A stretch of 64,000 nucleotides of DNA from Dichotomocladium elegans (GCA_025716815.1 JAIXMN010000004.1:1736001-1800000), one strand, 5' to 3'; counted from the first letter of the stretch, positions 21,948-33,642 are shown. The notes: a model not told the origin generated them from the letters alone. Numbers and translations are program-made.

Positions 21948-24316
21948 ATGAAATTCGGTCAGACATTACGAACCTCATTATACCCCGAGTGGACTTGTTA
22001 TTATTTAGGTAACAAAAAAATCCCTTTTTGGCTCGGCTCGTTTTCGCTTTGGCAGTTTTTTTCTAATCACACGAAAACTTGACGCTCATACAGCGTATGA
22101 CGACTTGAAAGCATTATTAAAAAAAGGCTCGGTGGGCGGTCAGGAGTGGACAGAAGAGAAAGAGTCGCGCTTTGTTGAACAACTCGAGAAGGAGCTTGAC
22201 AAGGTGTACAGCTTTCAGCGTGTCAAACTTGACGAGATAAACAAGCGGATCGAGGAGGAAGCAGGGGAGGTCGATGAGTTATGCAGAAAAGAAGCGCCGG
22301 AAGATGATGAGTTTACTGCGTCTGAGCTTGAGCTTGAGCATATCATTGCGGATGTTCATGACCTTGCAAAGTTCACGCGTCTTAACTACACCGGCTTCTT
22401 GAAGATAATCAAAAAACACGATGTAAGAAAGTGTGGAGTTGGGGAGGGTGAGGGGTCTGACAGTCTTATTTAATTATGCCTGGGGGCACCTGTTTATAGA
22501 AAGTGACAAAGTGGAAGCTCAAGCCCATGTTCAATGTGCGACTCAATGCGAAGCCGTTCTACAAGGAAAACTACGATGCATTGATTGTGCGCATTTCGTC
22601 GCTTTACGATCGCGTCCGTACACGTGGCAAAGAGCGTGCGGGTGACTCATCTGCGGGCGGCAAGCAATCTGCCTTTGTTCGAAGCACAACAAAATATTGG
22701 TAAGCATCGTCTGTGGCAAACCGCTTATGTGCACACACGGAATTAAAACCTAAATCCATAATCCAGGGTCCATCCTGACAATATTACCGAATTGAAACTC
22801 GTCATTCTTAAGCATTTGCCTGTCCTTGTATTTAACCCGAACAAGGAGTTTGAGATCCAGGACTCTGCCATCACCAGCATATATTACGACAACGACGATT
22901 TCGACTTGTATATGGGCCGTCTGGAGAAGACCGAGGGTGCCGAAGCTATCCGAATGCGCTGGTACGGTGGCATGGACTCCAATACGATTTTTGTGGAGCG
23001 CAAAACCCATCGCGAAGACTGGACGGGCGAGAAGTCAGTCAAGGCGCGATTTCCCATCAAGGAGAAGTACCTAAACGCATTCATGCGGGGCGAATATACT
23101 GTGGATGCGTTGTTTGCGAAGCAGCGAGAGCAGGGCAAGCTGTCAAAAAAGGAGCTTGAGGAGATGGAGCAGCTAGCGCAAGAAGTACAGTATCGAGTTC
23201 TGACGAAGCGCCTGCATCCGATGATGCGCAGTTTCTATAACCGGACAGCCTTCCAGCTGCCGGGTGATGCGCGCGTGCGCATCTCGCTTGACACCGAGCT
23301 GTCTTTGATCCGGGAGGACAACATGGGCCGCGTCCGCTCGGGTGATAACTGGCGCCGAACTGACATTGGAATCGACTATCCCTTTAAGCAGCTTCCCGAG
23401 TCAGACATCTGCCGATTCCCCTACGCTATTCTCGAAGTCAAACTCCAAACTCACGTTGGCCAAGAGCCTCCCCAGTGGGTTGTCGATCTGGTCAATTCCC
23501 ATCTTGTCGAATCAGTGCCCAAGTTTTCGAAGTTTATCCACGGTTGCGCCACCTTGCTGGAGGATAAGATCAACGTCTTACCCTTTTGGCTGCCCCAGAT
23601 GGACACCGATATCCGCAAACCCCCTACGCACTCCTTTGGTCTCTTGCGCCCTGCAGATACTACAAACAGCAGCTCGGTGTCTAATAATAGCACTAACGAC
23701 GAGGACCATGTTCAGATCCGCATGATCGCCGAAGCTACCGAGCATTCTCCCCTACTGCTACGCGGCCACGAAGACGAGACCCATAATGATCATGACAATG
23801 CATCATCCTTCCTGAAGCAGCTTTCCCCTGCCGGTCTCCGGAACCTGTTCAAAAAAAGCAAAACAACCTTCGGATGGGCACAGAGCTCTTCAACAAGCAA
23901 CACACGACGTCCTGTCATCTCCGCTAAACCTCCACCCGTCAAAACGTTCTTCGCTAACGAACGCACCTTCATGTCCTGGCTTCAATTCACACTTATGCTC
24001 GGCGGTCTAGGGATTGGTCTCTTGAATTTCTCGGACACAGTCGGTCGCTTGTCAGCATGTGTATTCATTCTGATCTCCATTGGTGTTATGATCTACGCAC
24101 TCTTCAACTACCATGAGCGCGCTAACCGGGTAATTAGAAACGAGACGGGGGAGTACTCGGATAAGTACGGTCCTGCTGCGCTTACAGGGTGTATGGTGCT
24201 AGCAGTATCTATCAATTTTTACTGTAAGTCGGGGCATGGGGATGAGGGGCCGCGTTATGTGGTGTGATGCACTAACCAGAGTTGTTACTCTAGTACGCCT
24301 CACCTTGGGCGGTTGA
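21948..24316 (+). CDS. VTC4: Vacuolar transporter chaperone 4, polyphosphate polymerase (VTC4)
   Basis: Five exons: 21948-22008, 22094-22422, 22500-22699, 22767-24223, 24294-24316; total 2070 nt, 689 aa. VTC4 is the catalytic subunit of the VTC complex, making polyphosphate from ATP and moving it into the vacuole. The first exon supplies the SPX start [20 protein letters not shown] and joins to [11 protein letters not shown]. The SPX domain (about 1-145) ends with the Lys-rich [18 protein letters not shown]. The catalytic tunnel domain (about 190-480) shows [41 protein letters not shown] and AILEVKLQ (basic and acidic active-site residues). Three C-terminal membrane helices of the DUF202 type follow ([46 protein letters not shown]). 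The tiny last exon (23 nt) gives the ending RLTLGG. Confidence 0.95.
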
Positions 24317-24389
24317 ATAATCCCGCCCATCCACCTATTTCCCCAAATTTCATGTACTTTATTTTCAAGTAATAATAAAATGCTGTAGT

Positions 24390-24431
24390 CATGATGATGA
24401 TGATGCTGCTGCTGCTGCTGCTGCTGCTGCT
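24390..24431. repeat. (ATG)n/(CTG)n microsatellite
   Basis: Five ATG repeats run into about nine CTG repeats in the intergenic gap between VTC4 and the lipid kinase. Confidence 0.9.
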
Positions 24432-24680
24432 TGGAAGCAAGGGGATAATCTCTCTTCCAAAAGGGGCACCAACACATGTGAGTGGAAGCCGATTTGTACA
24501 TCTACGCGTGGCTACTGTGGTTCTCGAAGGGGGGAGAATCCCATCAGGACATCGCTTGTCTATCGCGCTTCTCTTTCTCTCTGCTCTCTCATCTTTTGGC
24601 CGTTTTTGTAGTACCACCGTGTCAACTTCCTCCCCCCCCAAAAAAAAAACCAACTGCTTTTTTTCTTTTACCAATAACCT

Positions 24681-27259
24681 ATGTTTTCCCGCGGAAGACA
24701 TCCGAGCGCACCCTCCACAGGGCAAGGAGCATATACCCGACTGCAGCAGCAAGACGACTTGGACGATGACCTTGATGATCTAATCGCTCATACTTGCATT
24801 GCTCGCCATCCGAACTCGATTATTGTGACCAATAACTACCATAGTACTGTTGCCCCTATACTTGCGAAATCACCTTCTCTGCCCACGGCGCAAAACAATG
24901 AATCAGGCGGCGGTGTGAGCATTACGATCGCTGAGGATGATGAATCCAGCAGCAGCAGTCAACACCTCCACACGCAGCCGCCCTCGCAGCCGCCTCCACC
25001 ACCGTCTTTCTCTCAAAGGGCATCGTTTTCTGCGAGGCGAGCGGCCGAAATACCCACGGCAACGCGGCACTTTATCCAAAGCAAGCTGCCGTTCCGCAGG
25101 AAAACAGCAAGTGAGGCATCTTTTGCCTCCTTGCCGCAGGTAGTCATAGCAGATATCCAGCAGGGCGATATGCCTGCCCAGAGCGATCCCTTGCTCAAGG
25201 AGCTCCCCAAGCGCGGATGGACCATCGTCCGCCGCCGCCGCTTCCGGGGCCGGCGTCGTATGCTTGGCAATAAAAAGAACGAGCGAGGCATTCTGGCCCC
25301 TTTGCCATTTGACAAATCGCTCGTGCAAACCGACACTATTTCCGCATCTGTGTTTGTAAAGTGGGACCCGTCAAGGTCAACATCATCCAACATCGATATG
25401 ATTTCCATACAAAGCTATCATCACACGGCCACTACGTCTGTGAAACCTGCTCCTAAGGTATCAAGAGAGAGAGGGGGGAGATAGAACAATGCCACGTCGG
25501 ATACAAGAAACAGATGATAATATCTGATAATAATGATAGGATATTCCGGTGAGTACACCTGAATTCAACTTGATCGTGCAATCTGTCCGGACGGCGATCG
25601 AAGATGCAGGCGTGCAGCCAACACGCATCAGTCAGGGCTCGAGCGGATCCTATTTCTGTCGCAACAGCAGCGGTAAGACGGTTGGCGTATTTAAGCCGAA
25701 GAATGAAGAGCCCTATGGCCGTCTAAACCCCAAATGGACAAAGTGGATCCACAGACATCTCTTCCCATGCTGCTTTGGGCGGAGTTGCCTGATCCCCAAT
25801 CTCGGCTACATATCCGAGGCGGCCGCCTCGCTCATCGACCGTCGACTTGGCACATGCATTGTGCCCCACACAGGGATCGTCCATTTAGCGTCGCCCTCAT
25901 TCCACTATGACTATCTCGATCGGAGATCAGCTGCGATTGTTGGCCTTCCGCCGAAGATTGGTAGCTTTCAGTGCTTTCTCGATGGCTTCAAGGACGCCAA
26001 CCTCTTTCTCCGCGATAACCCTTATCCCGCAGAAAACTATACTGCCTCCTCTCTGGTTGGTCGGAGCACTTCAGCCGTTTGGGCAGGGTGCATGGGTCAG
26101 CAGCAGACCACTGACTGGGACGAAGGAAACGAGAGTATCGCAGAAATGAATGACGAAAGTGATCACAGCGCCCAGCAATCGCCTGCAGCCACCAAACGGT
26201 TTCGGTGGACAAGACGGCTCCAGGACAACTTCAAACTAGAGTTTGAGCAGCTTGTCATATTAGACTATTTGATTCGCAACACAGGTGAGAACGAGCAAAG
26301 CGGGGATGGGGGATGGGGATGTAAATCCAGAGACTTACATATGAGAGAGAACTCAAAAAGACCGGGGATTGGACAACTGGATGATCAAGTACTGCGACCG
26401 GGCATCTAACAGCGGCAGCAGCAGCCCAACTAACAACAGTAGCAACGCCACATTAGCTGATTGCGCACGAGACTACATCCAGATTGCCGCTATTGACAAC
26501 GGCCTTGCCTTTCCCTTTAAACATCCTGACGAATGGCGGTCGTATCCCTACGGCTGGCTTGCGCTGCCAGATACCCTCATTGCCCGGCCCTTCTCAGAGC
26601 AGACGCGGCATCAATTCCTCGGCGTCCTTTCAGATCCGGTCTGGTGGCGAGAAACTGTATATCAGATGCGCGAGCTGTTCCAAAACGATGCAGACTTTGA
26701 TGAGCAAATGTTCGAACGGCAGATGGCAGTCCTCAAGGGCCAGGGCTTCAATATTGTCCGAGTCTTATCGAACCCTAACGCCTCGCCGCTCGATCTGGTG
26801 GCGACAGAGCGGGTCTTAGTCAATCAGGAGGAGATCCTGATCGAGTATGATGAGGACCTGATCCGCCAGCGCAGCCCGAGCTACAGCGCAAAGTCATCAC
26901 AACCACCATCCAACCGACGTTTGCGCACCAAACGATCGACATCTTTTGACATGACAATGCATAGGCCTCTAAGCGCGGATAATGGAAATCCTGAAGAAGA
27001 ACATGGAGTGAACACAGAACGCCCTTGGAAGGATCGAATGTGGGGCCGCGTATCAATCGACCTCGGACGTCGGCGACGAAAGCGGTTGATGAAGAATTTG
27101 AGGTTAGGAATGGGGACCGCCGGAAGCGACGGCGAGGACAATGATTCGGACTCGTCAAGCGACGATGAAGACGAAGGAAAATCGCGGAAACGCGTTACGA
27201 TCATTATGGAGACCATTGAAGTTGTCAAAAGCCGAACACCTTATTTCACGTGCTGCTAG
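24681..27259 (+). CDS. LSB6: Type II phosphatidylinositol 4-kinase (LSB6/PI4K2 family)
   Basis: Three exons, 24681-25457, 25540-26284 and 26361-27259; 2421 nt, 806 aa. The enzyme makes PI4P on endosomal, vacuolar and plasma membranes. The first 259 residues are low-complexity and basic near the end (RRRRFRGRRR). The kinase follows: the glycine loop QGSSGSYFC, the ATP-binding Lys in VGVFKPKNEEPYG, a cysteine pair in LFPCCFGRSC where family members are palmitoylated, the catalytic DYLIRNTDRGLDNWMIKYCD formed exactly across intron 2, and the metal-binding AAIDNGLAFPFKHPDEWRSY. The C-terminus has a Ser/Asp-rich acidic run and ends in FTCC, a possible lipid-modified end. It is longer than yeast Lsb6 because of the N-terminal extension. 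Confidence 0.93.
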
Positions 27260-27293
27260 GTGACAACTATAGAAACGAAGATAAACCGGGGAG

Positions 27294-27375
27294 GGGAGAG
27301 AGAGAGAGATACAACAAAAAAGAAAAATTAACGAATTAATACAAAATTTTAACACAAACACATGGACAAAAAAAG

Positions 27376-27405
<30 letters not shown>
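27294..27405. repeat. (GA)n microsatellites in the 3' gap
   Basis: Short GA runs at about 27296-27309 and a longer one at about 27376-27402 lie between the convergent lipid kinase and seryl-tRNA synthetase genes. Confidence 0.85.
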
Positions 27406-27406
<1 letters not shown>

Positions 27407-27437
27407 AAGACAATTGGACACATCATTCCTTGTCTAT

Positions 27438-29011
27438 CTATCGGAGATGGGTCGGCTGACCAGGAATCCATTTACGCAGAACTTCGGGTATCCTCACAGA
27501 ACCATCAGGCTGTTGGTGTGTCTCGAGGATAGCGATAATGACACGTGGGACCGCAATGGCAGTGCCATTCAACGTGTGGCAGAACTGTACCCACTTTTCC
27601 TTGATGTGCCAGGGGACTCGAACATCCTTTGGCCCGACTTTGTCCTTGAACTCGGATGACAGGTACCGAATATTAAGGCGTCGGGTCTGGTAATCAGTGC
27701 AATTGGAGGTGGATGAAATCTCACCCCAGTTTCCTCGACCTGGCATCCACGCCTCCATATCATATTTTCGATATGCACTGGCACCCAGTTCCTCGGTTGG
27801 CATATCCAGAATTCTATACACAAAAGTGAGGAAGGGAAATATATTAGGCCAAGCTCAATGATGTTCCGACCGTCACTATTATACCTGACGCAAAGCCCAA
27901 GTTCTGTGAAGAGTTCCTCCTGGAGTCCCCTCAGTTCCTCCAGGATTCCATCGCTCTGCTGCGGTGTTGATACAGCAAAAAGCTCAACCTTGGAGAACTG
28001 ATGAACGCGATAAAGCCCACGCTCCTCTGCCGAACCATGTCCTGCCTCAGCCCGGAAGGCCCTTCCAAAACCAACGACTCGCTGGGGCAGATCTTCTTCC
28101 TTGAGCATCTTGTCGGCGAACATGCCCGCCAATGGGATTTCTGCTGTGCCCGTCAGGCATAGCTTCGGAGCGGTGGTGCTGACGGTGCTGGCGGTGCTGA
28201 CATCGTAAATCTGAGAGGCTTCGCTCTTTCGAGGCTGAAAACCACAGCCGTACGCGACTGAGGTGCGGACAACATCAGGCGTGATGACAGGCAAAAATCC
28301 ACGGGAAGTAGCCCTGTCCATGGCATATTGGATCAAGGCCATCTCCAACCACGCGCCGCCGCTCTTGAGATAGTAGAATTTGCTGCCGCTTACCTTCGCC
28401 GCCTGTCCAAAGTCCACCAAACCTAATCGCTCTGCTATCGTCAAATGATCCTCCAATGGAGGCTCGCTTTGTTGCAGTGGAGTGCCGAACACTTTGATTA
28501 CTCGCGCATTCTCTTCCGGGCCGATCGGTACATCTGGATGCGTGTCGTTCGGCACCATCAGGCCGTGGTAGCACATATCCTCCTCTACAGCCGCCAGCTC
28601 CTCCCCGAGAGCCTTCAGCTTTTCTTTGACTGCCTTGCCTTGAGCAATATGTTTTTCACGCTCCTCTCGGCTCTTTGCTCCTCGAATCAATCCGTTTGCA
28701 GCGTCGCGCTCGGCTGACAAATGCGCCTGCTCCTGAAGTATCTGCTCCTTACGCAAGTAAAGCTTCTTGATCTGATGAACATGATCTCCATCGTAATTTC
28801 GAACCCGTATATTGCGCTCAATCGCGTCGCTATTGTCCACAAAGTGTTTGTAATTGAGCTGCGGCCGGATACGCTGATGTTGTGCTGTTGCTTCTACTTC
28901 AACGTCAGCTTTTCTTATAGACGAGATCCCGAAGCATCGCGCAGAGAGCGCTCGAGAAGCAGCAATGGAGCGCCGGCAAAGTGGTCGGCTTGCCAGGCAA
29001 CGCTGTAGCAT
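27438..29011 (-). CDS. DIA4: Seryl-tRNA synthetase, mitochondrial
   Basis: Two exons on the minus strand, 29011-27885 and 27813-27438; 1503 nt, 500 aa. The protein charges mitochondrial tRNA-Ser. An Arg/Ser/Ala-rich presequence (MLQRCLASRPLCRRSIAASR) precedes the N-terminal coiled-coil arm (about 60-150) and the class II core. Motif 2 is visible as RVVGFGRAFRAEAGHG with RGLYRVHQFSKVELF. The TGTAEIPL stretch binds serine/ATP, and motif 3-like EISSTSNCTDYQTRRL with NGTAIAVPRVIIAILE lies near the end. The 71-nt intron splits CVR|ILDMP. It starts 158 bp from the start codon of the divergently transcribed Grx5 gene. Confidence 0.94.
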
Positions 29012-29169
29012 TTTTCAAATAGCAACAACGGTAGAAAAGAGAGAAAGGGAAATTGGCAGTCAGATGCGGCAAGTGCTGCCAGGGCAAATGAGAACTCCGA
29101 GACTTACTCTATTCTCTGAGCAGAAAAAAAAAATCATTCATATTTTTTCTCTCCCCCACTCCAACAACT
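29012..29169. promoter_or_regulatory. Shared divergent promoter, SerRS(mt) and GRX5
   Basis: Only 158 bp separate the start codons of two divergent genes whose products both act in mitochondria. No TATA box was recognised. A poly(A)/T-rich tract lies at about 29125-29150. Confidence 0.7.
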
Positions 29170-29940
29170 ATGAACTTCTTCAGAGTAGCAACACGCACTG
29201 TAAGTGAACAAAGCTAAACAACATGTTTTGCTCGTCGTGAATGAGCACAGCATCAAAACAAGGGCAAATCACATTATCAAGCAAAGCGCGATTATTCAGC
29301 AGGGAAGTAATCTTCTCTTCTACTAGTCCACGTTTTTGCGTCCTGCTGTTAATTCTCGTGCAAGCACTCCCTTGTGCGCACGTTGGATCTCTGATGAACT
29401 TCGCAAGAAACTTGATGAGGTAATAACGATAATAAAACAGAAGCCAGCAAATCTCTGTCCCAATGTCGCTTTTTTTTTTTCTACTTTCGAAGATCGGTTT
29501 CACTCAAATATTTTTTCCTCCTCCCCGCTTATTTTAGGATGTCAAATCCAAGGACATTGTTCTTTTTATGAAGGGCACTCCCGAGCAGCCCATGGTAAGC
29601 AAAAGAGTTCGTGTACGTGCACATAACAGGATAAGTCAACCGTGGGATAATTGGCTAGTGCGGATTCAGCCGAGCTGCTGTTCAGATTATGCAAGTCCAG
29701 GGCGTCGACTTTGACAAAGTTCAGACATTTAACGTGCTAGAGGACCCTGACCTTCGTCAGGGCATCAAGGAGTACTCAGAGTGGCCGACCATTCCACAGG
29801 TGTACATCAAGGGAGAGTTTGTGGGCGGCTGCGATATCCTATTGAACATGCATCAGTCGGGCGATCTTGAGGATTTGCTGGTCAAGGAGGGGATCGTGCC
29901 CGAAGAAATTACTGACGATAATAACAAGAAGCAACAGTAA
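29170..29940 (+). CDS. GRX5: Mitochondrial monothiol glutaredoxin Grx5
   Basis: Four exons: 29170-29199, 29327-29419, 29538-29594, 29659-29940; 462 nt, 153 aa. Grx5 holds and transfers [2Fe-2S] clusters in the mitochondrial iron-sulfur pathway. The first exon codes only ten residues ([10 protein letters not shown]) of the presequence. The body has [14 protein letters not shown] joined across intron 3 to the monothiol active site [11 protein letters not shown], then [20 protein letters not shown], which contains the cis-Pro TIPQ and GGCD glutathione-binding motifs. Length and motif order are standard. The C-terminus is a short acidic/Asn-rich tail. Confidence 0.95.
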
Positions 29941-30801
29941 AAAAAAAGAAAGGGAAAAGAATTCCATAGAAGCACGCAACTCCATCTTCATTTCGGAACA
30001 AAAAAAAAGAAAACGTCAGAAACTTTTCATGTTGAAATGAACCGACTTATTTTTTAGTACTGTGAATACAGCTACTGGTGATATGGGGCCAACCACCACA
30101 CAACATCATCCTCCGTGGTCCCCATCCCCGGGCTCCTCCGATCGGTAAGGTTTGTGAGATAACCTATGGAAAATACTAGTAGGGGCCGGGTGAGAAAGAT
30201 TTTTTTCTCTGGAGAAAATGAGTCTAGCGAATCGAACCACTAGTGACGCCTTGTCCGCCGTCCCAAATAAAGAGATCCATTGACACCAATCACATCGTCT
30301 TGCAAAGCATCATGTTGTCAAAGCTACAATGCTAACCGCACCATGGATTTGATCTACTGCAGGAAAAGTTTTGGGGGTGTGCTGTGCGAGAGATTTGTCA
30401 TGCGGTGTTTCTACGACATCGCCATCCATGACGGCCCGCTCCCCACTTAACCCCCAAACCCAAATCAACCCTAGCAAAAATATCCCCCCCCCAATGTTGC
30501 TTGAGAGCACCCAGGAATAATATTTACGTCACAGGCTGTCTGACTCATATTTTTGTCATTTTTAAACTACGGCTCGGTGACAATATTTCCTTCACTCCTT
30601 TTCACCTGGAGGATTATAATGTGCTATTCCTTTTAAAAGGGACTCCACTTACACTATAAGCCTACTCTTCGCTTTATTTTCCCTTCAAAGAAACATCTGC
30701 TTCTAATCAGCACTATAGCCCGCTCCCAAGCACAACTATAACCCTACCTTACTCCCGATGCCTATTGTCTCTTATTCATTTACCCACAAGCTTTCTCAGC
30801 A
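29941..30801. other. Intergenic, nothing beyond promoter sequence
   Basis: No gene was recognised. Pyrimidine-rich tracts toward 30650-30790 fit a 5' UTR/promoter of the gene at 30802. A GGTTCGATTC-like box on the minus strand near 30230 was considered and rejected as a tRNA gene. Confidence 0.4.
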
Positions 30802-32124
30802 ATGGCAAGTAATTCTTGGCAACTCGGTTTTTACCCCTTCATGCGCCACCATTTGTTCCCATCACACCCTTTTACCAATCAGGCCCGTGCATCAACGCCG
30901 GTCGACGTAATTAAATTTCTTTACGACAATCCCCCGTCCCCCTCCTCCTCCGTTGCAGCCGGAGGAGCCGAAGACAGTGCGAGCAACTCGTCGTCATCCG
31001 GTTGCACTATGGACTCTGTTGACTCTGGCCCCCATGTACGAAGGTGCAAGAAGCGCTCACAACATATGTTGCTCAGAGAGATCAGGCGTTTGCGGGCCGA
31101 AAACGACGGTTTACGGAACATGGTAGACACCATCAAGGAAGACCTACGCTACGAACGAGAGTCCCGCCAGATATCCGAGCAGTGCCATCTAAAATATTAT
31201 ACCAGCTCATGTGATCGCCAACTTGAACTCGAGGACGATGTTGCAGACAAGCAAAAGCTCATCGACGATCTCAAATTGGAAATAGAAGAATTGAAGTCTC
31301 GTTCGCCATCACCTTCACCCACTCTCATGACGCCTTACTACAACAACACATCGTCTTCGTCCTCTTCATCTCGCGCTTTTGCATGCTTCGACTTTGATGA
31401 CCATGATATGCTTTGTCAGCCTATCTCCTCCGAATCTGCCACCCCCGACCGCCTTGTCATTGACAGTGGCAGCGGCAGCGGCAGCGAAGAAGATGCGGAC
31501 AATGACGATGAGAACGATGACGACAATGATGACGACGACGACGATGACGATGACGGCTTAACAGATAATCAGCGCTTTGAGCAGCTTGCAGCATCTTATC
31601 TTCATCAGGCTATCCTTTCAAAATTGACAAGCGCACGTGCCAATTTGGAGCTTGATGACCTGATGCTCAAATACGATCCATCTCCGGCTGTAGTTCTCAA
31701 GACGCTCGCGAATGCTTTTATTGCCTGGATAGACAATACCATTGCGTCCTCCAAGCATGGCACTTTTAAGGAGATCTGGACATCTTCTGTCATCGGTGGT
31801 TTCCTTGCCTTTTGGAAGGCAATCTTAGGGAAACATATACACGACGAGGATGATATGGCTCAATTCCTTAACGAGGCTGAGCACTACTGCCTACAGCAAC
31901 GATGCGACAGAAGCCAGGACAAAGAAACTCCCAAGGCTCTTGTCGAGAACTACCAATCGTTTCTCATCTTACTCTACAAGTATGATATCGTTGACGCGGA
32001 GGCGATCAGCGCCTGGTGGCGCGTCACTGACCATTCCGGGTTGGTCGCGGACCGTCTTCGTGACGTGACAAGCTCATTTATCAAGTGGCTTGAAGAAGAT
32101 GAAGACGAAGAAGATGATGAGAAC

Positions 32125-32156
<32 letters not shown>

Positions 32157-32481
32157 GGATGTAGATGAAAAGGCTGATAATAGCGACAGCGATACGGTCA
32201 TTGACTATGTTGATGATGGTGAGAGTGTAAGGGAAGACAACCGCGCGTTAGACAATATGCTTGAAGGTGACCGCAAGTACTGCGTTTGTCAATTCGAGAC
32301 TTCCCAGGATGCTTCACCAACACCTCCTGTCCCATCCTCCCCGCCTCATCCTCTACCCCCACCTGCATATAATACTTACAACAATAGCAATTTACTCGCC
32401 TGTAAATGCGATTACATATACACACCCTCACCACCACCGGCTTACGATAAGCCCAAAAAGACGGTCAGAATCATCTTGTAA
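30802..32481 (+). CDS. Acidic coiled-coil protein with poly-Asp runs (unidentified)
   Basis: A single-exon frame of 559 aa. I do not recognise the family. Residues about 90-165 form a likely coiled coil (LLREIRRLRAENDGLRNMV; later DKQKLIDDLKLEIEELKSR). Ser-rich linkers and a long Asp/Glu run (about 230-252) precede a folded-looking helical region (about 255-430) with tryptophans (FLAFWKAILG, AISAWWRVTDHSGLV). A second Asp run follows at about 435-455. The C-terminus is Pro-rich with two PPPAY motifs, which often bind WW domains (for example Rsp5/Nedd4-type ligases). Codon use and length support a real gene. Function is unknown. Confidence 0.75.
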
Positions 32482-32721
32482 ATATCAACTATTCTTCCTT
32501 CCTATATTTTATTTTTTTGCTCGGAACCATGTACTTTAGTTGCCTACGCTCTATTAAAAGAAGTGTGTTTCTTTTTCTTTCTCCCCAATCCTCCCCTGCG
32601 GACTCCACTGAGGATAATTATTTAGCCCGCGGCTTTGTCATCACTTTAGGCCGTGAGTCCGAGGTTTCACTTTTTGGTCAGGTGCTACCCAATGGATCGG
32701 CGTGAACGAATGTTTTTAATT

Positions 32722-33253
32722 CATTACTTTGTTCTCAAAAATAAATGTCGTAAACAAGATAAAATAATGTCGCATTGAATTATATAAATTTGTCGTATCA
32801 ATAGGAAAAAGATTTCGCATCCATGGATTAAAACCTGTTAGTCAACAGAAAAACACTACTCCTCCATACGCTTTAACTTACACTCAAGGGCCCCGAAGGA
32901 CCCAGGAGTTATCCTGGGTAGTCCCGGCGATAACCGGGACGGAGAGACAGGACGAGAGAGCCAGCACACCAGAAGAGACAAGCGGCGGCTGCCAGGGCGC
33001 CAAACGAGGGAATGGCGGCGGCGGAGGGAAGGAGCGAAATGGGGCCTGCGGTGGCAGCGAAAAAGAGCGGAAGGATCGGAAGGGTGTTCAGGAACTCCTC
33101 TCTTCTATGGCTCATCAAGCACGGGTACGATTGGTTAATCTATAAAGGACAGTGGATGTTAGTTGCAATACTCACACCGGATAAGACCATGGAAGAGAGG
33201 GTCGGGATGAAGTCGATGGAGAAAGGAGATTTCTCAGTTGTCCATTATTTATA
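32722..33253 (-). other. Solo copy R of the Fanzor-associated module (short transcription unit)
   Basis: Read on the minus strand: a TATAAATAAT box (33253-33244), a short exon with ATG 33190, an intron (33175-33140, GTGAGT donor, AACTAAC branch, TATAG acceptor), a small ORF ending at 32909, hairpins at 32940-32888 (GTCCCGG-TTATCG-CCGGGAC; CCCAGGA-TAAC-TCCTGGG; GGGTCC-TTCG-GGGCCC), then the conserved intron 32881-32835 (GTAAGT to CTAACAG) and the tail to 32722. The region from the hairpins to the tail end is the same as that behind the Fanzor gene, but no nuclease sequence is present. Confidence 0.75.
32909..33190 (-). CDS. Putative 81-aa hydrophobic protein within solo copy R
   Basis: Two exons, 33190-33176 (five codons) and 33139-32909, keep one frame across a canonical intron and give 81 aa: a short basic N-terminal part (SHRREE), a hydrophobic Ala/Leu/Pro-rich middle (LPILPLFFAATAGPISLLP and similar) and a basic end (RPGYRRDYPG) that overlaps the first hairpin. 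The related frame in copy N shares the end. It may be a genuine small membrane protein, or an accidental frame in a GC-rich non-coding RNA. Confidence 0.35.
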
Positions 33254-33276
33254 GGAAATCAAGGAGGAGCAGAAGA

Positions 33277-33470
33277 AATTTCTTTGTGATAAACGATGCT
33301 GCAGTAGATACAGCGGCGGATCATATGCTCTTTTCATCGACTCGCTGATCCTTTAATCGGTACAGGAGCTTGGAAACGTCCTGTTATTGCATTTCGAGAG
33401 TACTTGCATAATTTCTTTGTGATGAACGATGCCGCAGTTACAGCAGCGGGTCACATGCTCGTTTCATTGA
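33277..33470. repeat. Direct repeats upstream of solo copy R
   Basis: A segment of about 65-80 bp starting AATTTCTTTGTGATAAACGA is repeated with changes at about 33409 (AATTTCTTTGTGATGAACGA). The two lie roughly 130 bp apart, upstream of the copy R TATA box on the minus strand, and may be promoter repeats or subterminal repeats of an element. Confidence 0.7.
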
Positions 33471-33642
33471 CGATTTCCATCATTTATTGATACTGTTTAT
33501 TTTGGGTTTTTTTTTTAGCCCTAGGCGGTTCGCATAGCGTATTTCAGCAATCGACATACCGTCCGTGGTGCTGTTAGAAACGAAATTGTATTGGGCGTAT
33601 TCAGAGGTCGGCTTGATAAGAATTGGATGTGCATTTATGTTA

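Noticed and set aside
24391..24783. ORFs through the ATG/CTG repeat
   Set aside because: Open only because of the microsatellite; the lipid kinase start at 24681 explains the downstream part.
30220..30300. tRNA-like B box (GGTTCGATTC) on the minus strand
   Set aside because: The bases flanking the loop do not form a T stem, and no acceptor or anticodon stem could be drawn.
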